The position numbers were made by a program, and so were the translations under genes. From Stercorarius parasiticus (lineage: Eukaryota; Chordata; Aves; Charadriiformes; Stercorariidae), in the NCBI GenBank assembly GCA_013396915.1, contig VWZL01000670.1, positions 624,986 to 688,985 on the forward strand: a DNA stretch of 64,000 nucleotides, written 5' to 3'. Positions within the stretch are counted from its first letter, which is position 1, and each line of letters starts with the position of its first letter. Below are positions 51,062-62,100 of the stretch, piece by piece. The notes under the pieces were generated by a model. It was not told the origin of the DNA. It did not search any database and saw nothing but the letters and a program-made list of their open reading frames with translations.

Positions 51062-51123
51062 CCCAAGCTGCGCGCTCTGCCAATGGTCTTCCTCAGCAAG
51101 GATGAATTTGAAGTTCTGAAAGG
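51062..51123 (+). other. Exon-like segment with acceptor and donor strings, unassigned
   Basis: The segment follows CCTGCCCACAG (an acceptor-like end) and is followed by GTAAGG (a good donor). It reads openly as PKLRALPMVFLSKDEFEVLK with a partial Gly codon. It is 62 bases long and contains CpG and GC-ending codons that stand out against the AT-rich flanks. I do not recognise the peptide and cannot link it to another exon. It may be a real internal exon of a long gene, a noncoding exon, or a chance combination. The acceptor pyrimidine tract is only moderate. Confidence 0.25.
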
Positions 51124-51129
51124 GTAAGG

Positions 51130-53505
51130 TCACGATTTGCTAGGTTACTGCAGTTCCCTTAGCCTTTTCATCAATACTAGAAGGAGATGCATGGATCATA
51201 TTCTTGTTTCAGACCAACAGCCATCCAAAAATGTATCCAATTCCATGATGAGCAGGGTGTGTAAAGATGAATTTCTATGGCTTCAAATAAACTTTATATC
51301 TTAAAATTGTATGTAAAACAAGTCCTTCATGATGCAAGAAGGCAACATATTTTGTGGAGGTCCAGTTATTCTGAAGTAACTTTCCTCAAAGAAGGTGCTC
51401 ATCAATATATGTATTCTTTTACCCACATCCACAAACAGTAATTGAAATCATACGAGGTGAGAGCTAGGAATCCATAAAAGGGACTAGAATATTTTTCTAC
51501 ACTGTAATAAGCTAGGTAAAACATACAGTGAAATCTGTACATGTTTACACTTTGGAGCACCCTAAAGAAGCAGAGTGTCTCCAGCCATGGCCCAGTTATT
51601 TGTAATTACAATGTTAATACTAGATATTCCTATCATAAAGAAAAAAGAAGCAAATTAAAGGCTAATCCTATTTCCATGAGTCATACATAGTTATGGTATG
51701 CCTTCAAAGGCTTATTCCTCTCTAAACAAGGAGGCTTTATACCCATAAACTGAATAGTGTTAGGGCACAGACATGGGCCCTGAAGGTGACTGTCTTATGC
51801 CGTTATATTGTTTGATTACTCCTTGCAGTGCACACAGCATGTACCAACTAGTACTTCCCCAGCTGCCCTTCCCAAGGAGCCGGTTGGATCACACCACCCT
51901 GGAGGACGGAAGAGTTTGATAGCTGGGACGTGGATAAAGTTTGCCAGAGGATACGTATTGGCACTGCTTAGTTTACATGTACAAATATCACCTTAGTGTC
52001 CTACACATATCTCATCTGAGATGCTTAACTTTCCTTTTTTTTTTTTTTTTTCAAATGTGGTTTGGGAAAGGAGACAAGCAGCAAATGTGCAGAAATCCCA
52101 CAGTGGATACTTGTCTTGTATTTTTTTAGGGGATAATTGAGAAAGAAAAAGAGTTATGGTGCACTTAATTGCTTTCAGCAGTAAGATAGGGTGTGTGAGG
52201 GTGTTGGAAGTATAAAATGATAATGCATGACTGTGGAATTTTATGAAATTTGGGCGTTCAAATGAAAACAATGTTCCTTGTCAAGCTCTGTGGAGTAAGA
52301 ACAACACTGAAATGCCCACATGTTTCATTGCATTATTTCTTCAGGTTTTGACATGCTAAGAATCACTATGCTAAGTACAGAAATGTTACTCTCCAAGCAC
52401 ACAGGAGGGAAGGTGCTTTCCAGCTTACGTGTAATGGGTGTTTTCCCAGCACACAGAATCATTCCCAGCCAACCTGCTCTGCACATGTCCTTAGCCTCGC
52501 CTCTAGCTGTTCCACCTTCCTTCGCCTTCACCAGTCTTACAGTGCAACACGGGAAAAGCAAGCATGGCACTTACCAGCTCTCAGAAGACCAGCTGAGTTT
52601 GAATGGTGCAAAAACGATCTTATAGTCTGAGCTCATGTGCTGAGACTGGTAAACAGATCATGGAAGTTCTGGCTTGCAAATAGCTGATGAGAAGATTTCT
52701 TTTTGGCATCACTGTCAGCAATAGTGACAAGGTTTCAACAATCTCTTTATGGAGAGGGAAGGCTGTGCAAAGAGTGGCTCGTCAAACCTGCTGGCAAGCA
52801 CATGGAAAAGGGATGATTTGGAACTGCAAATTTTCTTGAAAAATTGAAGGACGCATAGTAGTAAAATGACATTTGTTGTCCACACAGAATGTGGGAACAA
52901 CACAAGGAAGTGGAATACATATTTTTTTCTGGGGTTGGAATTATGGTGGAGAGTTGGTTTTGTTCTTTAATAGCAAACTACTGCAAGTATCAGTTAGTGG
53001 GAAACCAGAGTTTTTAGCTTGAAGTTCCAGTATCGTTTAGCTGGGCTTCTGTATTACTCCAGTAATATAATGTCTAGACACCAATAACTAAAGTGGAATC
53101 AGTAAGGGACAATATAATGATTTATTTACTGAAGTCTTTCTTAAAGCACTTGAATTTTAAATGCTCAGAATCTGTAGAGACCTCCCACACTCAATACTTC
53201 AAATTACTCATTCTTCTCCCTAGACCAACCTCATGAATTAAACTTGTACAAGTTTTATTCTTATTCTACCATTAAAAAAATAATATTTCTTCCCATAAAG
53301 TACCATACTGTTTGACTTTTTATATGATTAGGCTGAGCTGTCCTTTCTGGAGGTGCTTTGGATTTTTTGTTGTGCCACAGTTACACTTAATCAGCTACTG
53401 GAGAGTTCCATATGGCATCTGTTCTGCTTGTTTCCTTTGGGATGGAGGTGAATAATTCTATTTTAGTCTTTCAAAACCATGGTGTATTTCCTAAGAAATA
53501 ATTTT
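51130..53505. other. Unique DNA, no gene seen
   Basis: No gene is assignable. A run of 17 T lies at 52035-52051. The frame at 52320-52625 (+, 101 codons) overlaps an 81-codon minus frame, and neither has a recognisable domain. Confidence 0.5.
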
Positions 53506-53704
53506 NNNNNNNNNNNNNNNNNNNNNNNNNNNNNNNNNNNNNNNNNNNNNNNNNNNNNNNNNNNNNNNNNNNNNNNNNNNNNNNNNNNNNNNNNNNNNNN
53601 NNNNNNNNNNNNNNNNNNNNNNNNNNNNNNNNNNNNNNNNNNNNNNNNNNNNNNNNNNNNNNNNNNNNNNNNNNNNNNNNNNNNNNNNNNNNNNNNNNNN
53701 NNNN
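53506..53704. other. Assembly gap (199 N)
   Basis: All bases are N. The right edge is a GGAAAA hexamer array while the left edge (ending ATTTT) is not repetitive, so the array probably extends into the gap. Any translation across it is meaningless, and the true length is unknown. Confidence 0.98.
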
Positions 53705-53770
53705 AGGAAAAGGAAAAGGAAAAGGAAAAGGAAAAGGAAAAGGAAAAGGAAAAGGAAAAGGAAAAGGAAA
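53705..53770. repeat. (GGAAAA)n hexanucleotide satellite array
   Basis: Eleven near-perfect tandem copies of a six-base all-purine unit are visible (AGGAAA/GGAAAA by phase). As codons it gives alternating Glu-Lys, which is not a protein signal. It is a pure polypurine strand of at least 66 bases, truncated by the adjoining gap. Long purine tracts of this kind can form triplex DNA and often break short-read assemblies. Confidence 0.93.
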
Positions 53771-55195
53771 GAAGTTACAAGAGGGAGGCAGACAGATCCC
53801 AAACTTGCTTACTTTGGCCAAAAGACCAGGACTGTACAGGATCTACTACATCTTGTGAATCTTCTGTGTATCCAAAAGGAAATGATAATTGGCAGATAGA
53901 ACAAGCAACCAACAGACGTGGTCTCATCCATTAATCTACTCAAGTATCTGTCATAACATAGTGGAGAGAGGTATAAAAGAGCAAGAGTATGAGAAATCTA
54001 AATTTAGATTTACTGAAATTTTAGACCAAAGATGGCTACTGCCTAAAGGAAAGACCCAATTACTAAGTGCCAGATGTTGCAACTCAGAAAAAACATCCGT
54101 AACATGGGAAAATAAGTAGGAAATCCTCTCAAAGACAAAAATGCCAGATGATAAGGCATTTCAAAATTGAATTAATTTTATAACATATGGTTATGCTTTC
54201 AGAAACATTGAATATGTTTTGAACAACCTAAGTAGATGGTGTTGACCAAAAATAAATTTGTTTTTAGAGGTAACTGTTTACCACATATATTTAAAGTAAA
54301 AAGTGGTTGTTTATTTGAAATAAAAAGATGGGACAGATTGTTTTTTTTAATCTGCTTACTTGCTGTGCACTGAAAAAACCTAGAAATATTTTAAAAAAAA
54401 GTAAAAACGAAAGAGATCTATCTAGCATGCATAAGCATTTATCCAGTGAGATCTCTGCTAGTAAAGCAGGAAACCCACAAGCTTCCATTTCTTTCTGGAA
54501 ATTTGACCTGGAATTCTCACTAGAAAACTGTGTATTTTGTACCATTTTCAGATATCTGAAGGAGAGGGGAATTATCCTGTCAGGGTCCCAGTCTGAATAA
54601 TTAAATCAAATGTACCATGAACCTAGACCAAGAATACATTCAAAGCCACAGGACAGAGTTCACAGGCATAGTTTGCCCTTATGCATTACTGCTTACATTT
54701 AGCTGATGTGATTGCACATCTTAGTCATACTCATGAAAATAATTGTTTTGTCTTATTATTTCACTGTGATCTACTAAGTTCATTTTTATAAGCAACATAT
54801 GGTCTTAGACTAAGTCACTGATCTTTTTTAAAGGCTCTTTTCCTCTAATGGTGCAATTTTATCATTAGTCAGCTGGTTTCATACGTAAGGGTCATTTATA
54901 TTATTTGGCAGGGCCAGGAATGGGATTTGTCTTAATCCATTATAATTAATTGTGAGAGATTCTGTATATCACAATTTCATTAATGAAGATATAGGGAGAA
55001 AAGGGTGAAAGAGAGGTGATCTGTAGAAATTAACTTAATTTTTGAAACAGGTGCATTGAATATGACTAATAATAAACCCTAGCATTGCCTAACCCTGGCT
55101 TCTGGCATTTTTGTGATTTCCAGGATACAGGTAAATATCAAGAACATGTACACACAAATAGCTCTGGTCGTAGTTCCACTTTAATTAAGTACCCA
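53771..55195. other. Unique AT-rich DNA, no gene seen
   Basis: No gene or transposon was recognised between the hexamer array and the next CR1 copy. Overlapping frames at 54291-54545 (-) and 54328-54600 (+) lack domains. Confidence 0.5.
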
Positions 55196-56432
55196 AATCC
55201 TTCAACGTGGCTTCATCACAGGACAATTGTGCCTGACTAATCTGGTGGCCTTCTACAACGGAATGACTGCATCAGTGGCCAAGGGAAGAGTTACAGATGT
55301 GATGTACTTAGATTTCAGTAAGGCCTTTGATATGGACCCCCACAACATTTTTACCTGTAAATTGGAGAGATACCAGTTCGATGAATAGACTGTTAGATTG
55401 ATAAGGAATTGTCTGGATGGCCTGCTTCCAAAGAGTTGTGGTCTATGGCTCACCATCCATGTGGAAATAACCAAGTGGCATCCCTCAAGGGCCCGTACTG
55501 GGACTAATACTATTTAATATCTACATCAGTGACATAGACAGTGGGACTGAGTGCACCCTCAGCAAGTTTGCAGATGACACCAAGCTGAGAGGTGCAGTTG
55601 ATTTGCTAGAGGGACGGGATGCCATCCAGAGGGACCTTGACAGGCTTGACAAGTGGGCCTATATAAAGCTCATGAAGTTCATCAAGGCCAAGTACAGAGT
55701 CCTGCAGCTGAGTCAGGGCAATCCCCAATATCAGTACAGATAGAGGGATGAACTGATTGAAAGCATCCCTATAAAGAAGGATTTGGGGTTACTGGTGGAT
55801 AAAAAATTGGACATGAGCCAGCAATTTGCACTTGTAGCCCAGAAAGCAAATCGTCTCTTGGGCTGCATAAAAAGAATTTTGACCAGCAGGTCGAGGGAGG
55901 TGAATCTCCCCCTTTACTCCACTCTTGTGGGACTCCATCTTCTGTATTGCATCCAGCTCTGGGGTCCACAATATAAGAAAGACATGGACATGTTGGAGCG
56001 GGTCCAGCAGAGGACCACAAAAATTATCAGAGGACTGGAGCACCTCTCATACGGAGACAGGCTGAAAGAGCTGGGGTTGTTCAGCTTGGAAATGAGAAGG
56101 CTCTAGGGAGACCTTATCATGGCCTTTCAATATATAAAGGTGGCTTAAAGAAAGGTGGAAGGAGAGCATTTACCAAGGCTTGTAGTGACAGAACAAGGAA
56201 CAATGGTTTAAAGCGAAAGAGGGTAGGTTTAGATTGGGCATAAGGAGGAGTGGTGAGACAGTGGAACAGGTTGCCCAGAAAAGTTGTAGATGCCCCATCA
56301 CTGGAAGTGTTCAAGGTCAGGTTGAATGGAGTTTTTAGTAATATGGCCTACTGGAAGGTATCCCTGCTCACGGGCAGGGCTAGATGATCTTTAAAGATCC
56401 CTTCCAACCCAAACAATTCTGTGCTTCTATGG
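55195..56432 (+). pseudogene. CR1 LINE ORF2 RT copy, 5'-truncated, inactive, with 3' end
   Basis: The copy begins inside the RT at text encoding [20 protein letters not shown] and reaches the CR1 3' terminus. Motif A is YLDFSKAFD (catalytic Asp codon 55311-55313). Motif C is FADDTKL at 55567-55587, here retained. A 107-codon open stretch, 55783-56106, carries [50 protein letters not shown] and [13 protein letters not shown]. Motifs A and C lie in different frames and several stops intervene, including one right after RRL, so no enzyme can be made. The 3' end reads GCTAGATGATCTTTAAAGAT, CCCTTCCAACCC and a single ATTCTGTG/TTCTATGG remnant of the octamer. Confidence 0.93.
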
Positions 56433-57650
56433 ATATCTTCTAGACAGTTTCCCAAAAAATGCCCTTCATTCTAAAAAGCCTCATTGTACTCTAGTTAGAA
56501 GAGCTGGGATACTGCTTGATATATAGGTGATCATACTATGTTGTAACAAGAGGTGGGAGGAGTATATGAAATACCTTCCCTTTTTTGGAGTAGTGGTGTC
56601 TCTGGAAATGAGGAGTTGCATGGTAAAACTCCATTACTGACATTTCTTGAAGTCCTTAATGAAAGCAGAGACACCACGTTGTACTAGCTCCTGTGCAGGG
56701 GTGGTAATAGAAGGTGGACTGGTAGTCTTTGTCTCAAAGACCTTATAATCTAAATGGATGGGAAGAATAATAAGAATATATAGAGTTACAATTATTTGTG
56801 TGTGGAAATACAGAAGGAATGCGGCAGAACTCAAACAGAAACCTGCAGTTCTTGGAAATACTTTGCCCGCTGGATTAGACTGTGCCTCAGGGTCCCAGTT
56901 AAGTACAATGCTGAGCAGTGATGTCTGCCTGAAATACCTGATTCTTGTTTTTAAATCCAATTTTGTCAGCTGACAGTGATCCCTCAGTACATACATAATC
57001 ACCATCTATTAAACTGTGTTTCATAACGTCTAAAACTTCTCAGCATCTTTTTTGATAAATCTGTGCATATTAGTTAGAAACCACCATAACACTTTCTCCT
57101 TCCCATGGTGTACTTAAGTTTACAATGCAGTACACCGGGCAATTTTAGTAAAGTTAATGTTGCATACTTTTATCAAACAGACAATAAAACTAATTCAGAT
57201 CATGAGCATTAAGAAAATTCTGTCTTCTGGAAAATTAAGAATATTTCTTCTGTGGTTCTAAGGAAAAAAACCCACCAAAACATACTTTTCTCCTGCTCTA
57301 ACTTTCAGTTCATCCATCCTTCAAAGGTTTTTTGGTTAAAAGAAAAATGATCTCCTTCATTTTCCAGTGTGCACATTTTCTTTCAAGAAAGTCTATGTAT
57401 TGCTGCTTTAAAATTAACTCTCACCTTATGGCAAATGGAAACCAATGAAGCAATCAGCCTCTAGTAACTTCAGTGGAACAGCTTTCACCAACTTTTTATT
57501 AGGAACAGGAAAACAGTAATTAAAGCACTGAAAATATACTTTTAGAAACTGCAGAAAACACAGGGGTCTGATTGACGTAAGGAAAACTCAGAGTCCTTCT
57601 GCTTTTCCTTTGCCTAAAAGAAATGGCTCACAGTATAAATAAAATTAATT
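56433..57650. other. Unique DNA, no gene seen
   Basis: The 123-codon minus frame at 56634-57005 and the 71-codon plus frame inside it have no recognisable domain. No transposon can be called. Confidence 0.5.
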
Positions 57651-57654
57651 GATT

Positions 57655-57735
57655 TGGGTAGGATTTAGGAGCCTGAGTTCCACTAACAGTCAATGGGATT
57701 TACCCTGTCTCTTAGTTTCTGGGAATCTCAACCTT
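57655..57735. repeat. Palindromic amniote relic repeat
   Basis: GATTTAGGAGCCTGAGTTCC, then ACTAACAGTCAATGGGATTTA and TTAGTTTCTGGGAATCTCAA, follow an old amniote foldback repeat whose text I recall as TTAGGAGCCTAA...CCATTGAAAGTCAATGGGA...TTAGGCTCCTAA and then a GAAAATCCCA-type end. The first arm is well preserved and the second arm has decayed. It has no coding capacity. Confidence 0.55.
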
Positions 57736-57763
57736 GAGAAAGATCTATTGTTAAACATGCTGC

Positions 57764-57779
57764 TTTTTTTTTTTTTTTT
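57764..57779. repeat. Poly-T tract
   Basis: Sixteen consecutive T follow ACATGCTGC. It is a simple homopolymer, and no retroposed element was recognised next to it. Confidence 0.85.
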
Positions 57780-59080
57780 GCCTTTTTTCACTGCATATAG
57801 CAGAGACATGCATTTTCATTACTAATCGATGGTTCACTCCCTACATCCTATACTCACAGGGGTATTTTCATTGATTTTGAAACAAATATCTTAAAGAACA
57901 TGTTCTGTTTACACATCAAAATCTACTGTAGAAGGGACTTCTCAGACATGAATATGTTACTTGCTACCAGCACATTATAATTCTGTAGCATGCAATAACA
58001 TAACAAAAATAAAAATTAGTGCATTAACATAGCCTATAAAATGATAAATAGATATCAAGCTTGATTATATACTGACAGTTGATGCTGAATACAGCTTGGG
58101 CATTTGGATTTTCTCAAAAATTTGAAATTTATTTATAGCTGTTGCTTTTTATATTGGAATAATGCTCCCTCAGCCTTATGGCAAGTCTTTAATGTTTAGG
58201 GGTGCCTTTAAGAAGGAAATATAACTGACTGCAAATTATCAGGCTGTCACAGGGGGTAGGGAAAAAATCTGGTTGTTATGTCCTGGGACTAGAGTCATCA
58301 TTGTGGAAGCCAAATAAATGGTCTGAGGGGAGAGAATAGCTGTCACATTATGTGCAGCTCTTTGAGTGACAATTTTTGAATTGATAGAGGTGAGTGAAGG
58401 CACTGAAATTATTCTGACTTTAGCTGTCTCCTTTATCTAATTTATCAGCAATGATTTTCGTCCTTTCTATTCTACCTCCCACTCTTTCTAATAATCTCTT
58501 TTATTGTTACTGGTTTTATTTCTTTTTTTTCCCTTTTTTGGAAAATCTTCCACTGGGTTGGTATCCAGTACAGGAGTTTTTCCAGTAAGCAGGTGGAAGT
58601 ACATTGAGAAATCCTTCTAATGGAAAAGTGGCTGCCACCAGAAAAAGAAGCATCTTTTTTTCCTCGTATAGTTAAGCCATCCATTGGAGCAACAGATGCT
58701 CTACCTAGAGAAAAGTCCTTTTGCTTTTGTAAACTTCACGTCCATATTGGTGCTGATTAATTTCAGGCTAAGGTATCCCATTCATGTCATAGTTATTGTA
58801 GGATAAGCATACTTTTTAAAATTTCCAAATAACAAAGTTTGACTAGAAACAGCTTTGTAGTATATATATAGTTTCCGAGTTCCCTTCCTAACAAAATGTT
58901 TCCCTATTTTTAATTTCTAAGTATTTATCTCTTTGTCCTGTTCTTTCTCCTGAAACACTTTTGCCCAGATTTTAATACTTGCAATTGTCTCAGGAAGCAT
59001 AACTCAGACCTGCTTTATTCTGAAAAGATTCTGAAATTCAACAAATATTATAGGCAACATAATGATATAAACTAGATTGT
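57780..59080. other. Unique AT-rich DNA, no gene seen
   Basis: No gene was recognised. A small TATATATATA tract is at about 58860-58870. Confidence 0.5.
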
Positions 59081-59081
59081 T

Positions 59082-59186
59082 TATACAAAAAAATATATAA
59101 ATATACAAATATTTATAAATATATATAAAATAAATAAATAAAAAATAAAAATAAATATATAAATATATATAAAAAATATATAAAAT
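59082..59186. repeat. AT-only low-complexity tract
   Basis: About 100 bases consist almost entirely of A and T in mixtures of ATATAAAT and AAATAAAT units, with a single C. It is a degenerate AT-rich simple repeat that would melt easily. One could imagine matrix attachment or an unwinding element, but the sequence alone does not show that. Confidence 0.85.
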
Positions 59187-62100
59187 GTGTCCAGGAATAT
59201 CTTTCGACAGCTGACAAGTAACACTTTACTTTGCCTTTACCCTTTCCAGGTTTTGGAGAAAACATGCCCTTTGCCACATTGGTAGGGAAAGTCAGCATAG
59301 GGAACAGAAATGGCAGATTTTAGCTTTGCTTTTCTGCTTACCCTCTCAGCTCTTTGTCTCTGACTTTGTTTTAAAAGATACAAGTTTAGATTTCAAACAC
59401 AGCAATGTCAAAGGCTCTGGTCCATCTGAACCAACCTGTCCTTTTTTCCTCAAAAAGGACAAGTGAGGCATCCAGCTTTGCTGGGTTTTTTTTTTTAATT
59501 TAGTCAAATATTTCTTTGTTTCATCCCTGTTTCTTTGCAATAAAAGTACAGAAAATCACATTCCTCTGAAACCAATAAGAAGAAAAAGAGTAAAACTGCT
59601 TTGTAAAGCAACCAACTTACTCCAAAATAAGCCCTCTTTCCAGTGCTACACCCTATACTTCTCTCTTGGCATGCAGAGATCTGGTTCCTTACAGATGTTC
59701 TTAGAAACCTGCAACACCACCTCTGACTCATGTGTTTTCAGTCCGCATGTCTATGTCTTTGACAAGCTTCTCTGTGCTCTGGGCTTTGATCTCTGTCATT
59801 ACAAAATGAGATTTTGTAATTGTTTATTCCTTTCTCCTGAATAAAAGATGTGACTAACATATATCCTCTCAGCAAGGTCAGATACTACCACCACCAACCA
59901 CCAGGATCCACAGTTATCATCTCCGATGTCCCTAAAATTTTGCTATATATAGGTCCTTCTCATCTATTATATATATTATGTGACTTTCCTGATTCAGAGT
60001 ATAATGCCTTTAGGGGAAAGACTCCATCATAATACAGTTATGTATGTGGGGAAGTGTGGTTCTAATCTCAAATGGTGTATATATCCATGCAAATAAATTA
60101 CTAATGCAAAAGAAAGATTTTGAATAAATACAGAAGCAATCTCAACTTCTTTTGTAAAACCATGCAGAGTTCTTCATAGTCTGTAAAGTAGGACCTTGAA
60201 GTATTTAATGCTTTTGTATAATAATTTTTGTGGGTATTTTTTTCCCTTAAGATACTATATAAAATAAATACCTGTTGTATAAAATATATTTTTCAGCACC
60301 AGGTTCAGTATCTGATACCCAGAGTTGGTATTAGACAGAATAAAACAAGGATTTGGGGAAAAGGGAACAACAACAACAACAACAACAAAAAGCACCTCAG
60401 AAAAGGATAAAAGAACAAAATTAAGAAAAACAAGAGAAAAGAAAGACAAACGTATGGATAAGACATGCAGGCCTAGGAATTTGTAATGTTCCCTGGCTCC
60501 AGAATCTGTCATTGCTTGAAACAACAGGCTGATATGTGAATTGCACCTTTTCAAGGTGAGAACATTTAAGGCACAAAATAAGGGTGGAGCGAGAGTGAGC
60601 AGAATTCACACCAGACAGATGTGTGAACTCACCTAGGGAGCAGTAGAATCAAAGGTTCCTCTCAGAAACATTACAGCCAAGGCATAATAAAGCTATTAAG
60701 GACACAGAAAACGAGAGCATAGTTTAAGCTCAGTGCACGTTAAATATTAAGAGCTCAGACAACACTAACTTTTGAAGAGCCTTTCACAATTTCTGTATGG
60801 TACCAGCAGCCCTACATGTTTTTGACACTTTTTTAATACGAGTTTGAGGCTGTGGTGTAGAAAGAAAAATGTATGAATAACATTACAAACCATGAAATAG
60901 TGGGATCAATGCATTTTAGCATAGGCTTTCTTATTTAATTTCTAGCAAACATCTCTGTTCTCATTGCTGACAGCTTCATTTACGCTGGCTTGACTGAAAG
61001 ACGAGCACCTAAAATTGCCACAGCTCCGTATTATACCTCGCAGCACAGAATGTAAAGCAGAAGTGGCAGCTTGAGCCCGGAGAAATCGCAGGGATCGGAG
61101 AAGGGGGACATTTCTCAGAAATGTTTATCTTTCACCAACCTATTTTCAGGTAGAAATTATATCTTCAAACTTTAAAGCTTAGCCTCTGCTGGAAAGAGAA
61201 ACATCTTGTAAGGAAAAAGCAAATGACTGCCTGCCCCACGCACTCCTCTCATCTATCCGAATCCTTCTGCTCCATTCACCATTTCACTTTAACAGGTTCT
61301 TTAAGACAAATGCAGCAATTTCAAAACCCCTGTCTCCCAGTAAGAGACACTGGAAACGAAATTGTCAGTAATGAAAATGGTGGTGCCTCCTATGTACTAA
61401 AATATTTGCTGAAATGAAGTGAGCTCTATTTTCACTAATGTACTATGTTCCATAAGTAATCTGATTGTTTCTCATCCCTATGTACAGAAGCAGAGCTCCT
61501 AAGATGAAGCTGCTGGTGGCGTTTGGAGTGCTTTGTACCTGGCACCTGATAAAAAAAGTTCAGTTTAAAATTTTTTACAGGTTTTGCAATGCCAACCTAT
61601 CAATATTGTATAAGGCAATGGGGCTATTGACTGTGGTCCAGCCTAGTTTCTGTTGCCACATTTTATTTATGTGCAACACAACCGTACACTGAAGGGCACT
61701 GTTGGTAGCAAGCCAGCTTCTCCCTTAGTAGCACCCGGTGTTTACCAATATATCGCTGATGAATACGTCTTGGGGTTAACAGGTAGGTAAAGACTTCAGG
61801 CTTCACTGACAGCTCAGAGACACCAGGATCAAGCATAAAGAGTTTTTGAAGTCAGAAATTTTAAGACACGTGAAATCCTGAGTGGCAGCTGTTACTCTGA
61901 GCTGTGAGAGATTACAGGTGGGAGGAAAAGGGGAAAAAAAGAGGCCTTATGGTAGACTGAAGTGGTTTGGAGTTTCTCCTATGGATGACAGTGGGGTTGA
62001 GTCAAGCTTAAATAGCCTTATGTCTCTCTCTATACCAGTAAAGCTGCACACATTCCCCATGCTCCTCTGCCTGTGGAGACACTGCAAGGGTAGCATTAGC

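Noticed and set aside
53471..53934. Frames of 103-151 codons running through the N block
   Set aside because: They exist only because N codons are not read as stops. The flanking coding is just the hexamer repeat giving Glu-Lys or Phe/Pro/Leu runs.
56634..57005. 123-codon open frame on the minus strand
   Set aside because: It has a hydrophobic stretch (FLLYFHTQIIVTLYILIILP) that might suggest a membrane segment. There is no family match, no start context and an overlapping plus frame, so chance is more likely.
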